64,000 nucleotides of DNA from Pseudotabrizicola sp. (lineage in GTDB: Bacteria; Pseudomonadota; Alphaproteobacteria; Rhodobacterales; Rhodobacteraceae): assembly GCF_030656345.1 (NCBI RefSeq), contig NZ_JAUSNR010000032.1, forward strand, positions 62,001 through 126,000, in the 5' to 3' direction. This document shows, in pieces, positions 23,231 to 32,167 of the stretch (position 1 is the first letter of the stretch; each line of letters opens with the position of its first letter). A program made the translations under genes and the position numbers. Under the pieces are notes generated by a model. That model did no database searches. It was not told the origin of the DNA and worked only from the letters and a program-made list of their open reading frames with translations.

Positions 23231-23329
23231 TTTCCCCCGTTGCCGCGACCGGCCCTGAAAGCTATGACAGAGGGTGAATGTCCGACTCCGCAGCCGGACT
23301 CACGCACATATCAAATACGGGAGACGCCA

Positions 23330-25000
23330 ATGGCGGACGCAGCCATCCATGGCCACGACCATGATCAGCGCGGGTTCTTCACCCGCTGGTTCATGTCGAC
23401 CAACCACAAAGACATCGGGATCCTCTATCTGTTCACCGGCGGTATCGTCGGCCTGATCTCGGTCATCTTCACCGTCTACATGCGGATGGAGCTGATGGAG
23501 CCGGGGGTGCAGTACATGTGCGCCGAAGGCGCGCGGCTGGTTGCCACCACCACCGACCAGTGCACGCCCAACGGCCACCTTTGGAATGTGCTGATCACGG
23601 CGCATGGCATCCTGATGATGTTCTTTGTGGTGATTCCGGCCCTGTTCGGCGGCTTTGGCAACTATTTCATGCCGCTGCAGATCGGCGCGCCGGATATGGC
23701 GTTCCCGCGTCTGAACAACCTCAGCTACTGGCTGTTCGTCGCCGGCACCGCGCTGGCTGTGGCTTCGGTCCTGACGCCGGGTGGCAATGGTCAGCTTGGG
23801 TCGGGCGTGGGCTGGGTGCTTTACCCGCCGCTGTCCACCAATGAGGGCGGCTATTCGATGGACCTTGCGATCTTCGCGGTCCACCTGTCGGGGGCCTCGT
23901 CCATTCTGGGCGCGATCAACATCATCACCACATTCCTGAACATGCGCGCACCGGGCATGACCATGCACAAGGTGCCGCTGTTCGCCTGGTCGATCTTTAT
24001 CACCGCCTGGCTGATCCTGCTGGCGCTGCCGGTTCTGGCCGGTGCCATCACCATGCTGCTGACCGACCGCAACTTCGGCACCACCTTCTTCCAGCCTGAA
24101 GGCGGCGGCGACCCGATCCTGTATCAGCACATCCTGTGGTTTTTCGGCCACCCGGAAGTGTATATCATCGTGCTGCCGGCCTTCGGCATCATCTCTCAGG
24201 TGATCTCGACCTTCTCGCGCAAACCGATCTTCGGCTATCTGCCGATGGTCTATGCGATGGTGGCCATCGGGGTGCTGGGCTTTGTCGTCTGGGCGCACCA
24301 CATGTACACCGTCGGCATGTCGCTGACCCAGCAGTCCTACTTCATGCTGGCCACCATGGTCATTGCGGTGCCCACCGGCATCAAGATCTTTTCCTGGATC
24401 GCCACGATGTGGGGCGGCTCTATCGAGTTCAAGACGCCGATGCTCTGGGCCTTCGGCTTCCTGTTCCTGTTCACCGTCGGCGGCGTGACCGGCATCGTGC
24501 TGTCGCAGGCCGGCGTCGACCGCGCCTATCACGACACCTATTATGTCGTAGCCCACTTCCACTATGTGATGTCGCTGGGTGCCGTGTTCGGCATTTTCGC
24601 GGGCATCTACTTCTGGTTCGGCAAGATGTCGGGCCGGGAATATCCTGAATGGGCTGGCAAGCTGCACTTCTGGGCGATGTTCATCGGTGCCAACCTGACC
24701 TTCTTCCCCCAGCACTTCCTGGGCCGTCAGGGCATGCCCCGCCGCTACATCGACTACCCCGAGGCGTTTGCCTACTGGAACTACGTCTCGTCGATCGGGG
24801 CCTTCCTGTCCTTTGCCTCCTTCGTGTTCTTCATCGGCATGATCTTCTGGGCAATGAAGTTCGGCAAGCGGATCACCCAGAACAACTACTGGAACGAATA
24901 CGCCGACACGCTGGAATGGACCCTGACCTCGCCGCCGCCGGAACACACGTTCGAGCAGCTGCCCAAGCGCGAAGACTGGGACAAAGCCCACGGGCATTGA
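23330..25000 (+). CDS. ctaD: Cytochrome c oxidase (aa3) subunit I
   Basis: A 556-residue haem-copper oxidase subunit with 12 membrane helices. Visible residues are the haem a ligand in [13 protein letters not shown], the CuB and haem a3 set [10 protein letters not shown], the HH pair in [10 protein letters not shown] and the VAHFHYVMS pair of haem ligands. The N-terminus has the extra hydrophilic stretch [11 protein letters not shown]. The gene stands alone, without subunits II and III, as in R. sphaeroides where ctaD is separate. The FnrL box lies upstream and a terminator follows. Confidence 0.97.
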   Translation: MADAAIHGHDHDQRGFFTRWFMSTNHKDIGILYLFTGGIVGLISVIFTVYMRMELMEPGVQYMCAEGARLVATTTDQCTPNGHLWNVLITAHGILMMFFVVIPALFGGFGNYFMPLQIGAPDMAFPRLNNLSYWLFVAGTALAVASVLTPGGNGQLGSGVGWVLYPPLSTNEGGYSMDLAIFAVHLSGASSILGAINIITTFLNMRAPGMTMHKVPLFAWSIFITAWLILLALPVLAGAITMLLTDRNFGTTFFQPEGGGDPILYQHILWFFGHPEVYIIVLPAFGIISQVISTFSRKPIFGYLPMVYAMVAIGVLGFVVWAHHMYTVGMSLTQQSYFMLATMVIAVPTGIKIFSWIATMWGGSIEFKTPMLWAFGFLFLFTVGGVTGIVLSQAGVDRAYHDTYYVVAHFHYVMSLGAVFGIFAGIYFWFGKMSGREYPEWAGKLHFWAMFIGANLTFFPQHFLGRQGMPRRYIDYPEAFAYWNYVSSIGAFLSFASFVFFIGMIFWAMKFGKRITQNNYWNEYADTLEWTLTSPPPEHTFEQLPKREDWDKAHGH

Positions 25001-25044
25001 GCAAACCAGACTGAACTCAAGGTCTTGCAGCACTGCAACCAAAG

Positions 25045-25078
25045 TCAGGCCCCGGGAAACCCCGGGGCCTGATCTGTT
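25045..25078 (+). terminator. Intrinsic terminator of ctaD
   Basis: A perfect 12-bp stem (25045-25056 with 25061-25072) and an AAAC loop, then TCTGTTT. The rest of the gap up to 25276 shows no further feature. Confidence 0.85.
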
Positions 25079-25276
25079 TGCAGACCGGGCCACTGCCCGG
25101 CGTTCGACAAAGGAACGTGCGGCCCTGCCCGTCCCGCAAGCATCTTTCCCCGACGTGACAGAGCCAAACGCCCCTGCGGTGCCCGGCCCGGCCAGGCCCC
25201 GCCCGGCCTGGCGCTCACGCAACCCTGAACGCGGCTGCCTTTGACCTTGCCGCTGATTGCGGCGATACTACGTGCC

Positions 25277-25603
25277 ATGTTTTATCGCACCTCCCTGCCC
25301 AACCTGTCGCCGCACCTTGCCGTTCCCGTGGCCCTTCTCCTTGCCGCCTGCATGCCGGTCGCCGCCCCACCGCCGACCGGGCCGCCGGACCCGGCGCGGC
25401 TGCACAGCTTTACCGTCGACCGTGCCTTTACCCTGACCGACCCGCGCGAGCTGGACTTCCGTGACCAGATCGCGGCACAGGCGCGGGTCTTCTGCGGCTT
25501 TGGCGATTACAGCCTGTATTCCGCGCGCCCGGTCGGACATGAGGTGGTGGCCGAAGATTTCATCTACCGTCAGCATGATGTGCAGATCACCTGCGACAGC
25601 TGA
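25277..25603 (+). CDS. Small lipoprotein of unknown function
   Basis: A 108-residue protein with a signal sequence and lipobox LLLAAC (cysteine near residue 27), so it should be lipidated and held at a membrane. The mature part is short, with proline-rich PPPTGPPDP followed by a mixed segment containing two cysteines (VFCGFG and ITCDS) that could form a disulfide. I do not recognise the family. It is downstream of ctaD but separated by a terminator. Confidence 0.7.
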   Translation: MFYRTSLPNLSPHLAVPVALLLAACMPVAAPPPTGPPDPARLHSFTVDRAFTLTDPRELDFRDQIAAQARVFCGFGDYSLYSARPVGHEVVAEDFIYRQHDVQITCDS

Positions 25604-25677
25604 GCGTCGGGCCGGGGCTGGACAAGACCTCCGCCCGCCCTAAACTTCGGGGCAGACCATAAGGACCACCGCCCGCC

Positions 25678-26187
25678 ATGCCCTATCAATGGCTTCCCCC
25701 CGAACCCGCCACCGATCTGTCCCACACTGACACCAGCCACCTGCGGCTCTGGCCCCACAGGTCGCTGCCGCGCGAAGGGTTTGTCTGGTTCATCGGCGGC
25801 ACCTCGGCGCTGATCGCGCTGCCGCTGCTGACGGTGCTGGGCTCGCCGGTACTGTGGGGGCTGTTGCCGTTTCTGGTGCTGGCGGTGGCGGGCATCTGGT
25901 TTGCCCTGCAGCGCAGCTACCGCGACGCCGAAATTGTCGAAGACCTGACCCTGACCGAAGGGTTGGTCACCCTGACCCGCCAGGGACCGCGCAAACGCCA
26001 TGCCGAGTGGCAGGCCAACCCGCATTGGGTGCGGGTGGAACTGCATGAAACCGGCGGCCCGGTGCCGCATTACCTGACCCTGCACGGCGGCCCGCGCCCG
26101 GTGGAAATCGGCAGCTTTCTGTCAGAAGAAGAACGAGTCAGCCTGTCCGCCGAATTGCGCGCCGCCTTCGCCGGTCACAAGGGCTGA
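25678..26187 (+). CDS. DUF2244-family membrane protein
   Basis: A 169-residue protein with two membrane segments (about 38-58 and 62-80) and a cytosolic beta-rich tail. LWPHRSLPREGFVWFIGGT and GPRPVEIGSFLSEEERVSLSAELRAAF fit DUF2244, often found near terminal oxidase genes in alphaproteobacteria. A role in oxidase biogenesis is a guess from position. The 12 bases that contain its stop are directly duplicated (CACAAGGGCTGA, 26176-26199). Confidence 0.75.
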   Translation: MPYQWLPPEPATDLSHTDTSHLRLWPHRSLPREGFVWFIGGTSALIALPLLTVLGSPVLWGLLPFLVLAVAGIWFALQRSYRDAEIVEDLTLTEGLVTLTRQGPRKRHAEWQANPHWVRVELHETGGPVPHYLTLHGGPRPVEIGSFLSEEERVSLSAELRAAFAGHKG

Positions 26188-26201
26188 CACAAGGGCTGAG
26201 C

Positions 26202-26228
26202 CTCCCACCCGATCGCTTTCGGGTGGAG
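26202..26228. terminator. Hairpin between convergent DUF2244 and yqeY genes
   Basis: CTCC(C)ACCCGA pairs with TCGGGTGGAG with one bulged C and a six-base loop. No U-run follows on the plus strand. Confidence 0.55.
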
Positions 26229-26245
26229 GGGCTGGCAAAGGCCGC

Positions 26246-26716
26246 CTACGACAGCCGCGCCTTGACCATCGGACCCACCGCGCCAAAATCCATCTGGCCG
26301 GTGTATCTGCCCTTCAGCACCGCCATGACCTTGCCCATGTCGCGGATGCTGGCGGCCCCGGCCTCAGTCACGGCGGCAACGATGGCGGCCTCGACTTCGG
26401 CGGCACTCAGCTGGCGGGGCAGGAATTCCTCGATCACCCTGACCTCGGCCAGTTCCTTTTCGGCCAGCTCCAGCCGGCCGCCCTCTTCATAGGCGCGGGC
26501 CGATTCCTGGCGTTGCTTCACCATCTTGCCAAGGATGGCCAGAATATCACCCTCGCCCACCTCAACCTCGCCGCCTTCACCGCGCACGGCGATTTCGCGG
26601 TCTTTGATGGCGGCGTTGATCAGCCGCAGCGTCGACAGCCGGTCTGCCTCCTTTGCCTTCATCGCTTCTTTCAGGGAAATCTGCAGACGGTCTCGCAAAG
26701 ACATCGACACGGACAT
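26246..26716 (-). CDS. GatB/YqeY domain protein
   Basis: A 156-residue protein fully covered by the YqeY fold (SLRDRLQISLKEAMKAKEADRLSTLRLI, EEFLPRQLSAAEVEAAI, DMGKVMAVLKGRYTGQMDF). It shares its tail domain with GatB of the tRNA amidotransferase and may bind tRNA. AAGGAAGG lies eight bases before the ATG at 26716. It is divergent from carA. Confidence 0.92.
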   Translation of the reverse strand: MSVSMSLRDRLQISLKEAMKAKEADRLSTLRLINAAIKDREIAVRGEGGEVEVGEGDILAILGKMVKQRQESARAYEEGGRLELAEKELAEVRVIEEFLPRQLSAAEVEAAIVAAVTEAGAASIRDMGKVMAVLKGRYTGQMDFGAVGPMVKARLS

Positions 26717-26896
26717 AAGGTTTGCCTTCCTTCAGGGATCGGTGGCGCGCACAATACAGGGGAATGCGGCCAAGGACAACCGGCCACGCTTTTGCCAAGC
26801 CGTTGTAATCGCGCGATATTCCTTTTGTGACAAAGCCTTGACCCCGCCCGGCTTCCCCCGTAGGTTCCGCCCAATTTACCGATAGGAGTCGCCGCC

Positions 26897-28051
26897 ATGC
26901 CTGCTCAGCAGAAAGCTACCGCCTGCCTTGCTCTGGCCGATGGCACGGTGTTCTACGGCAACGGCTTCGGCGCGGTCGGCGAGACGGTGGCCGAACTGGT
27001 GTTCAACACCGCGATGACCGGCTATCAGGAAATCATGACCGACCCCAGCTATGCTGGTCAGGTTGTCACTTTTACCTTCCCCCATATCGGCAATACCGGC
27101 GTGACGGATGAAGACGACGAAACCGCCGATCCGGTCGCCGCCGGGATGGTGGTGAAATGGGATGTGACCGAGCCGTCGAACTGGCGTGCGACCGGAGAGC
27201 TGACCGACTGGCTGCTGCGCAAGGGCCGCATCGGCATCGGCGGCATCGACACCCGCCGCCTGACCCGCGCCATCCGCCAGCAAGGCGCCCCGCATGTGGC
27301 GCTCGCCCATGACCCCGAGGGCAATTTTGACATTGAGGCACTGGTGGCAAAGGCCCGGGCATGGAAAGGGCTTGTCGGCCTCGATCTGGCGAAAGACGTG
27401 TCCTGCGTACAGTCCTACCGCTGGGATGAACAACGCTGGGCCTGGCCCGAAGGGTACACGAAGCGGGAAGGCGACGGCCTGCGCGTGGTCGCCATCGACT
27501 ATGGCGCAAAGCGTAACATTCTGCGCTGCCTTGCAAGTGCCGGCTGCGATGTCACCGTCCTGCCCGCCTCTGCCACCGCCGAAGACGTGCTGGCCCTGAA
27601 CCCCGAAGGCGTGTTCCTGTCCAACGGTCCCGGCGATCCGGAGGCCACCGGCACCTATGCGGTGCCGATGATTCAGGGCGTGCTGGCGCAGGACGTTCCG
27701 GTGTTCGGCATCTGTCTTGGGCACCAGATGCTGGCCCTCGCCCTTGGGGCAAAAACCGTCAAGATGAACCACGGCCATCACGGTGCCAACCACCCGGTCA
27801 AGGATCTGACCACCGGCAAGGTGGAAATCACATCGATGAACCACGGCTTCACGGTTGACAGCCAGACCCTGCCGCGCGGCGTAAGCGAGACCCATGTCTC
27901 GCTGTTTGACGGGTCGAACTGCGGTATCGCGCTGACCGGCAAGCCGGTGTTTTCGGTGCAATACCACCCCGAGGCCAGCCCCGGCCCGCAGGACAGCTAT
28001 TACCTGTTCGAACGCTTCGCCCGCGAAATGCAGGCGCGCCGCACGGCGTAG
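26897..28051 (+). CDS. carA: Carbamoyl-phosphate synthase small (glutaminase) subunit
   Basis: A 384-residue subunit that releases ammonia from glutamine for carbamoyl phosphate synthesis (arginine and pyrimidines). The class I amidotransferase triad is C273 (GICLGHQ), H357 and E359 (YHPEASPGPQD). The N-terminal domain carries LADGTVFYGNGFGA and TGYQEIMTDPSYAGQ. The large subunit gene carB is not adjacent. Confidence 0.97.
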   Translation: MPAQQKATACLALADGTVFYGNGFGAVGETVAELVFNTAMTGYQEIMTDPSYAGQVVTFTFPHIGNTGVTDEDDETADPVAAGMVVKWDVTEPSNWRATGELTDWLLRKGRIGIGGIDTRRLTRAIRQQGAPHVALAHDPEGNFDIEALVAKARAWKGLVGLDLAKDVSCVQSYRWDEQRWAWPEGYTKREGDGLRVVAIDYGAKRNILRCLASAGCDVTVLPASATAEDVLALNPEGVFLSNGPGDPEATGTYAVPMIQGVLAQDVPVFGICLGHQMLALALGAKTVKMNHGHHGANHPVKDLTTGKVEITSMNHGFTVDSQTLPRGVSETHVSLFDGSNCGIALTGKPVFSVQYHPEASPGPQDSYYLFERFAREMQARRTA

Positions 28052-28180
28052 CGCCCCGGGCAACAGGGCTGCGGGCGGCGCTGATCGCCCGCAATTCCGT
28101 GTTGGCTTAACCGTGGCGGCTTAACCCGGATTTAACCAAGTTCAGAGACCTTTGGATCAGGCATTCAAAGGTCCGCGCCA

Positions 28181-30049
28181 TTGTCTCAACTGCTTTTGCC
28201 ATCCGCTGTCGCCCCGGTCCCGGTGCCGGGTTTTGCGCCCCCGCGCAAGGCCGATACTTTGGGCGTCGCGCTGTTGCGCGACGGGCTGGTGCATGGCGAC
28301 GCGCTGGTCACGGCACTGGCACAGCAGACCCGACTGCGCGGGCGGGTGACCGATATCGTGCTGTCGCGCGCCGCCCTGCCGCCTGACCAGATGTATGCAG
28401 CCCTTGCCGCGCATTGGGAAACCTCGGTGATCGACCCGGTGCAGGACCCGCCGGACCTGCATCTGATCGACCGTCTGGGCGCCGGGGCCTGCCTGCGAAA
28501 ATCGATGCTGCCCTGGCGCAATGTCGGCGGCGCCACCGTCATCGCCACGGCAGAACCGGAAGATTTCGACAAGCACCTCGACCACCTGACCGCCCTGTTC
28601 GGCCCGGTGGCGATGGCGATCACCTCCCTCTCGGCCGTGCAACACACGGTGTTGGCCCTGCGCGGCGATCAGCTGGTGCAGGCGGCCGAAACCCGGGTCG
28701 CCGCTGCCGAAAGCTGCCGCACCCTTGGCGGCGCGCGCCTGCTGCTGCCGGTTCTGGCCTTGCTGGGGCTGGCGGTGGCGCTGTCGCTGGTCTGGCCGCT
28801 GGCAATGCTGTGGCTGCTGACGGGGTGGACCTTCCTGACCCTGCTGGCCTCGACCCTGCTCAAGGCCGGGGCCGGGCTGGCCTCTGGCCTGCGCCCGCCC
28901 CCCGCGCCGCCGCCCGCGCTGATCGCACGGCTGCCCACCGTCTCGGTCATCGTGGCGCTGTTCGGCGAAAGCGATATCGCCCCCCGTCTTGTGCGCCGTC
29001 TGGGCAAGCTCGACTATCCGCGCGAACGGCTTGATATCGTGCTGGTGACCGAAGCCGATGATCACATGACCCGCGCCGCCCTGGCCGAGGCTGATCTGCC
29101 GCCCTGGATGCGCATCGTGGTGGTGCCGGATGGCCAGATCAGAACCAAACCCCGCGCGCTGAACTTTGCGCTCGACCATTGTCGCGGGTCAATCATCGGG
29201 GTCTATGATGCCGAAGATGCGCCCGAACCCGACCAGATCCGCCGCATCGTCCAGCACTTTTACCAGCGCGGGCCAGAGGTTGCCTGCCTGCAAGGGGTGC
29301 TCGATTTCTACAACCCCACCACCAACTGGCTGTCGCGCTGCTTTACGCTCGAATATGCCACCTGGTTCCGCATCATCCTGCCGGGGCTGCAACGGCTTGG
29401 CCTGCCGATTCCGCTGGGCGGCACCACGCTGTTCTTCCGCCGCGCCGCACTGGAAAGCCTGGGCGGCTGGGACGCGCATAACGTGACCGAAGACGCCGAT
29501 CTGGGCATCCGGCTCTGTCGCCACGGCTACCGCACCGAACTGATCCGCACCGTCACGGCGGAGGAGGCGAACTGCCGCCCCCTGCCCTGGGTCCGGCAAC
29601 GGTCACGCTGGATCAAGGGCTATATGATGACATGGGCCACCCATATGCGCGACCCGGGCCTGTTGTGGCGCCAGCTGGGGCCGTGGAAATTCGCGGGCTT
29701 TCAGGTGCTGTTCCTGTGCACCCTGTCGCAATTCGTGCTGATCCCGGTGCTGTGGTCGTTCTGGCTGCCATGGCTCGGCCTGCCCCACCCGATTGCCGAC
29801 GCGCTGCCGCCGATGGTCACCATCGGCCTGATCGGGCTGTTGTTGCTGACAGAGGTGGTGAACCTGACGCTGCACCTGACCGCGCTGCACCTGTCGGGCC
29901 ACCGCTTCAGCCGCTGGTGGGTGCTGATGATGCACCTGTATTTCCCGCTGGGCGCACTGGCCTCGTACAAGGCCGCGTGGGAGGTGCTGCGCAAACCCTT
30001 CTTCTGGGACAAGACCGCGCATGGCCATTTCGACCCGCGCGATGGCTAG
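28181..30049 (+). CDS. Membrane glycosyltransferase (GT2) with an N-terminal MshEN-like domain
   Basis: A 622-residue protein. Residues about 25-145 resemble the MshEN/type II secretion ATPase N-terminal fold (LGVALLRDGLVHGDALVTALAQQ). Membrane segments follow near 185-225, then a GT2 domain (about 265-490) with DAED (near 344), TEDADLGIRL (near 435) and the QxxRW motif QRSRW (near 473), and a C-terminal membrane part. This order matches processive polysaccharide synthases. The frame has no upstream ATG; TTG at 28181 is the only reasonable start. MshEN domains in other proteins bind cyclic di-GMP. Substrate unknown. Confidence 0.85.
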   Translation: MSQLLLPSAVAPVPVPGFAPPRKADTLGVALLRDGLVHGDALVTALAQQTRLRGRVTDIVLSRAALPPDQMYAALAAHWETSVIDPVQDPPDLHLIDRLGAGACLRKSMLPWRNVGGATVIATAEPEDFDKHLDHLTALFGPVAMAITSLSAVQHTVLALRGDQLVQAAETRVAAAESCRTLGGARLLLPVLALLGLAVALSLVWPLAMLWLLTGWTFLTLLASTLLKAGAGLASGLRPPPAPPPALIARLPTVSVIVALFGESDIAPRLVRRLGKLDYPRERLDIVLVTEADDHMTRAALAEADLPPWMRIVVVPDGQIRTKPRALNFALDHCRGSIIGVYDAEDAPEPDQIRRIVQHFYQRGPEVACLQGVLDFYNPTTNWLSRCFTLEYATWFRIILPGLQRLGLPIPLGGTTLFFRRAALESLGGWDAHNVTEDADLGIRLCRHGYRTELIRTVTAEEANCRPLPWVRQRSRWIKGYMMTWATHMRDPGLLWRQLGPWKFAGFQVLFLCTLSQFVLIPVLWSFWLPWLGLPHPIADALPPMVTIGLIGLLLLTEVVNLTLHLTALHLSGHRFSRWWVLMMHLYFPLGALASYKAAWEVLRKPFFWDKTAHGHFDPRDG

Positions 30050-30138
30050 GGTTTTGTGGCCTGCCGCCGCAGGGGTGTCCCATGCGTTCCAATGCAACGG
30101 CGAAGCGGGGGCTGCACGCGCCCGCCGCGCGGCAGGGC

Positions 30139-30783
30139 CTATTCCTTCAGCCGCAATTCCCCGGCATCCACCCGCAGCCGCGTCTCGAACGCGCGGCTGA
30201 TATGCACCCGCAGCGCCTCATAGGCCGCGTCGCCATCGCGCGCCTCGATTGCGGTGACGATCCGGTCATGTTCGCTCAGCGCCACTTCGCTGCGGCCCTC
30301 GGCCGCCAGCGAGGTATTGGCCATCAGCGCCATCGAGCGATGCACAAGGTCAAGCTGCTGCACCAGAAAACGGTTGTGGCTGGCCAGATGGATCTGCCGG
30401 TGAAACCGCTTGTTGGCCCGGCTCATCGCCCGCGCATCGGCGCTCAGCAGTCGGTGGTCATCATCGACCATGCCGCGCAGCACCCGGATTTCCTCATCCG
30501 TGGCGTGCCGCGCCGCCAGCCGTGCCGCAAGCCCCTCCAGCTCGCTGCGCACCGCATACAGTTCGGCCAGCTGATTGTGGTCCAGACTGGCCACGATCAG
30601 GCTGCGCCCGTCGCGCGTCAGCATCGCCTGCGTCTCCAGTCGCTGCAACGCCTCGCGCACCGGGGTCCGGCTGACCCCCAGCCGCTCGGCCAGCTCTGAT
30701 TCCACCAGACGGTCGCCGGGTTTGTACAAACCCGCCTCGATCGCCTCCAGGATCAGCGTATAGGCATCCTTTTGCACCGCCAC
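30139..30783 (-). CDS. GntR-family transcriptional regulator (FadR/FCD subgroup)
   Basis: A 214-residue regulator with an N-terminal winged helix (PGDRLVESELAERLGVSRTPVREALQRLE, residues 23-51) and an all-helical FCD effector domain with metal-type residues (HDRIVTAIEARD). It starts with GTG, AGGAG lying upstream. It is convergent with the glycosyltransferase and divergent from the HAD gene. Ligand and target are unknown. Confidence 0.9.
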   Translation of the reverse strand: MAVQKDAYTLILEAIEAGLYKPGDRLVESELAERLGVSRTPVREALQRLETQAMLTRDGRSLIVASLDHNQLAELYAVRSELEGLAARLAARHATDEEIRVLRGMVDDDHRLLSADARAMSRANKRFHRQIHLASHNRFLVQQLDLVHRSMALMANTSLAAEGRSEVALSEHDRIVTAIEARDGDAAYEALRVHISRAFETRLRVDAGELRLKE

Positions 30784-30879
30784 GTCCCTGTTACTCCTGT
30801 CCCCAAGGGGTTAAGCTACAGCTCTGCCCCGGGCTTTGGCAAGCAAGCATGGCGCGGCACCCTGCGCGGGCGGCAGGAG

Positions 30880-30913
30880 CGCGCGGCGCGGGAGTATTTC
30901 AGAAAGGTGCAAC
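30880..30913 (+). repeat. Dispersed repeat, subtype B (single arm)
   Basis: GCGCGGCGCGGGAGTATTTCAGAAAGGTGCAA matches the arms of the large inverted repeat at 61206-61288 and the copy at 56725-56765. It lies upstream of the HAD gene. Confidence 0.65.
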
Positions 30914-30967
30914 GCACAGGGAAGGACGAGACTTGAAGCCACAGGGGCAGCGGGCTAGAACCTGCCC

Positions 30968-31618
30968 ATGGTCCGCAACAGCTTTTCCCATGTCGACACC
31001 TGGGTCTTTGACCTCGACAACACGCTTTACCCGCCGCAGATGCGGTTGTTCGACCAGATCGAGGTGCGGATGACCAATTGGGTGATGCGCGAACTGGGGG
31101 TGGACCAAAGCCGCGCCAACCATCTGCGCGGGCATTACTGGCAACTTTACGGCACCACGCTGGCCGGGCTGATGCGCGAACATGACATCGACCCGGTGGG
31201 GTATCTCTCCGATGTGCATGACATCGACTTTTCGGTGCTGCAGCCCGATGCGCAGCTGGCGGGCCGGATCGGCGCGCTGCCCGGCCGCCGCATCGTCTTT
31301 ACTAACGGCGATGCGCCTTATGCCGGGAAGGTGCTGGCGGCGCGCGGGCTGTCGGGCCTGTTCGACGCGGTCTACGGCGTGGAGCATGCGGGCTATCTGC
31401 CCAAGCCCGAGGCAGGTGCCTTCCAGACCGTGTTCGCGCTGGACGGGCTGAACCCGAAGACCGCCGCGATGTTCGAGGATGACCCGCGCAATCTGGCCGT
31501 ACCCCATGCCATGGGCCTGCGCACTGTCCACATCGCCCCCGCACCTGAACCCGCGCCGCACATCCACCATCACGCGGACGACCTGTCGACGTTTCTGGCC
31601 CTGCTGACGCAGGACTGA
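30968..31618 (+). CDS. HAD-family pyrimidine 5'-nucleotidase-like phosphatase
   Basis: A 216-residue HAD hydrolase. Motif I is DLDNTLYPP (nucleophile D15), motif II TNGD (near 113), the motif III lysine is in YLPKPEAGAF, and motif IV is EDDPRN. It resembles the SDT1/PHM8 pyrimidine 5'-nucleotidase group. The palindrome array starts 16 bases after the stop. Confidence 0.85.
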   Translation: MVRNSFSHVDTWVFDLDNTLYPPQMRLFDQIEVRMTNWVMRELGVDQSRANHLRGHYWQLYGTTLAGLMREHDIDPVGYLSDVHDIDFSVLQPDAQLAGRIGALPGRRIVFTNGDAPYAGKVLAARGLSGLFDAVYGVEHAGYLPKPEAGAFQTVFALDGLNPKTAAMFEDDPRNLAVPHAMGLRTVHIAPAPEPAPHIHHHADDLSTFLALLTQD

Positions 31619-31634
31619 CCTGCGGAGCGAGCCA

Positions 31635-31725
31635 AATGCTGCATTCCGATGCAGCAGAATGCTGCATTGGGGTGCAGCGGGAATGCTGCATCTTGGATGC
31701 AGCAGAATGCTGCATCCAAGATGCG
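31635..31725. repeat. Array of four TGC-rich palindromic units
   Basis: Four copies of AATGCTGCAT begin at 31635, 31658, 31682 and 31706 (period 23-24 bp). The first three are followed by a complement (ATGCAGCA or close), so each unit can form a hairpin such as TGCTGCAT/ATGCAGCA; the fourth is truncated (ATGCG). It fills most of the gap between the HAD gene and the small membrane protein gene. Confidence 0.85.
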
Positions 31726-31792
31726 TCATTTCGCGCGTGGCCTGCGGGGACCGTCGGGGCTATTCTGCCCGAAGGTTAGTAAAGGCTTCCGC

Positions 31793-32062
31793 ATGACCCA
31801 GACCACCCCCTCTGCACAGCGCCTGCCGCTCGGTCAGCGCATCCTGTATGGCATTCCCCTGATCGGCCGCATCGCGCGTGAGGTGGCGCAGGACGTGAAC
31901 AACGTCTTCTACCTGCTGGTCGTGGTGATCACGCTGGAAATTCTGGCCTTCCTGACCTGGGGTCCGGTGGTCTTTACCCTGACCGCCCTCATGCTCGTGC
32001 CGTTGATGTTCCTGTTCTTCATCACCATCAGCTGGCCCGGCCGGTCGCGCCCCAAAGGCTGA
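31793..32062 (+). CDS. Small membrane protein of unknown function
   Basis: An 89-residue protein with a hydrophilic N-terminus (LGQRILYGIPLIGRIAREVAQD) and two membrane segments (about 38-58 and 60-80), ending SWPGRSRPKG. The family is not known to me. The first ATG after the palindrome array is used; the frame is open further upstream through the array, but that reading is low-complexity repeat. Confidence 0.65.
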   Translation: MTQTTPSAQRLPLGQRILYGIPLIGRIAREVAQDVNNVFYLLVVVITLEILAFLTWGPVVFTLTALMLVPLMFLFFITISWPGRSRPKG

Positions 32063-32167
32063 GCACGCGGCAACGGCCCGGCAACCTGCGCAAAGCCGCC
32101 ACCGGGGCAGATTGCCGCTTCGACTTCCCCGCCGCAGGGTCTATCTTGGCCATGACAGGAGGGGCCC

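Noticed and set aside
31635..31725. A CRISPR array
   Set aside because: Units are short palindromes spaced by about 24 bp in total with no unique spacers, and no cas genes are near.
31649..31792. Coding reading of the palindrome array as an N-terminal extension of the small membrane protein
   Set aside because: The reading (repeated MQQNAA-type peptides) follows from the DNA repeat; the ATG at 31793 gives a sensible protein.
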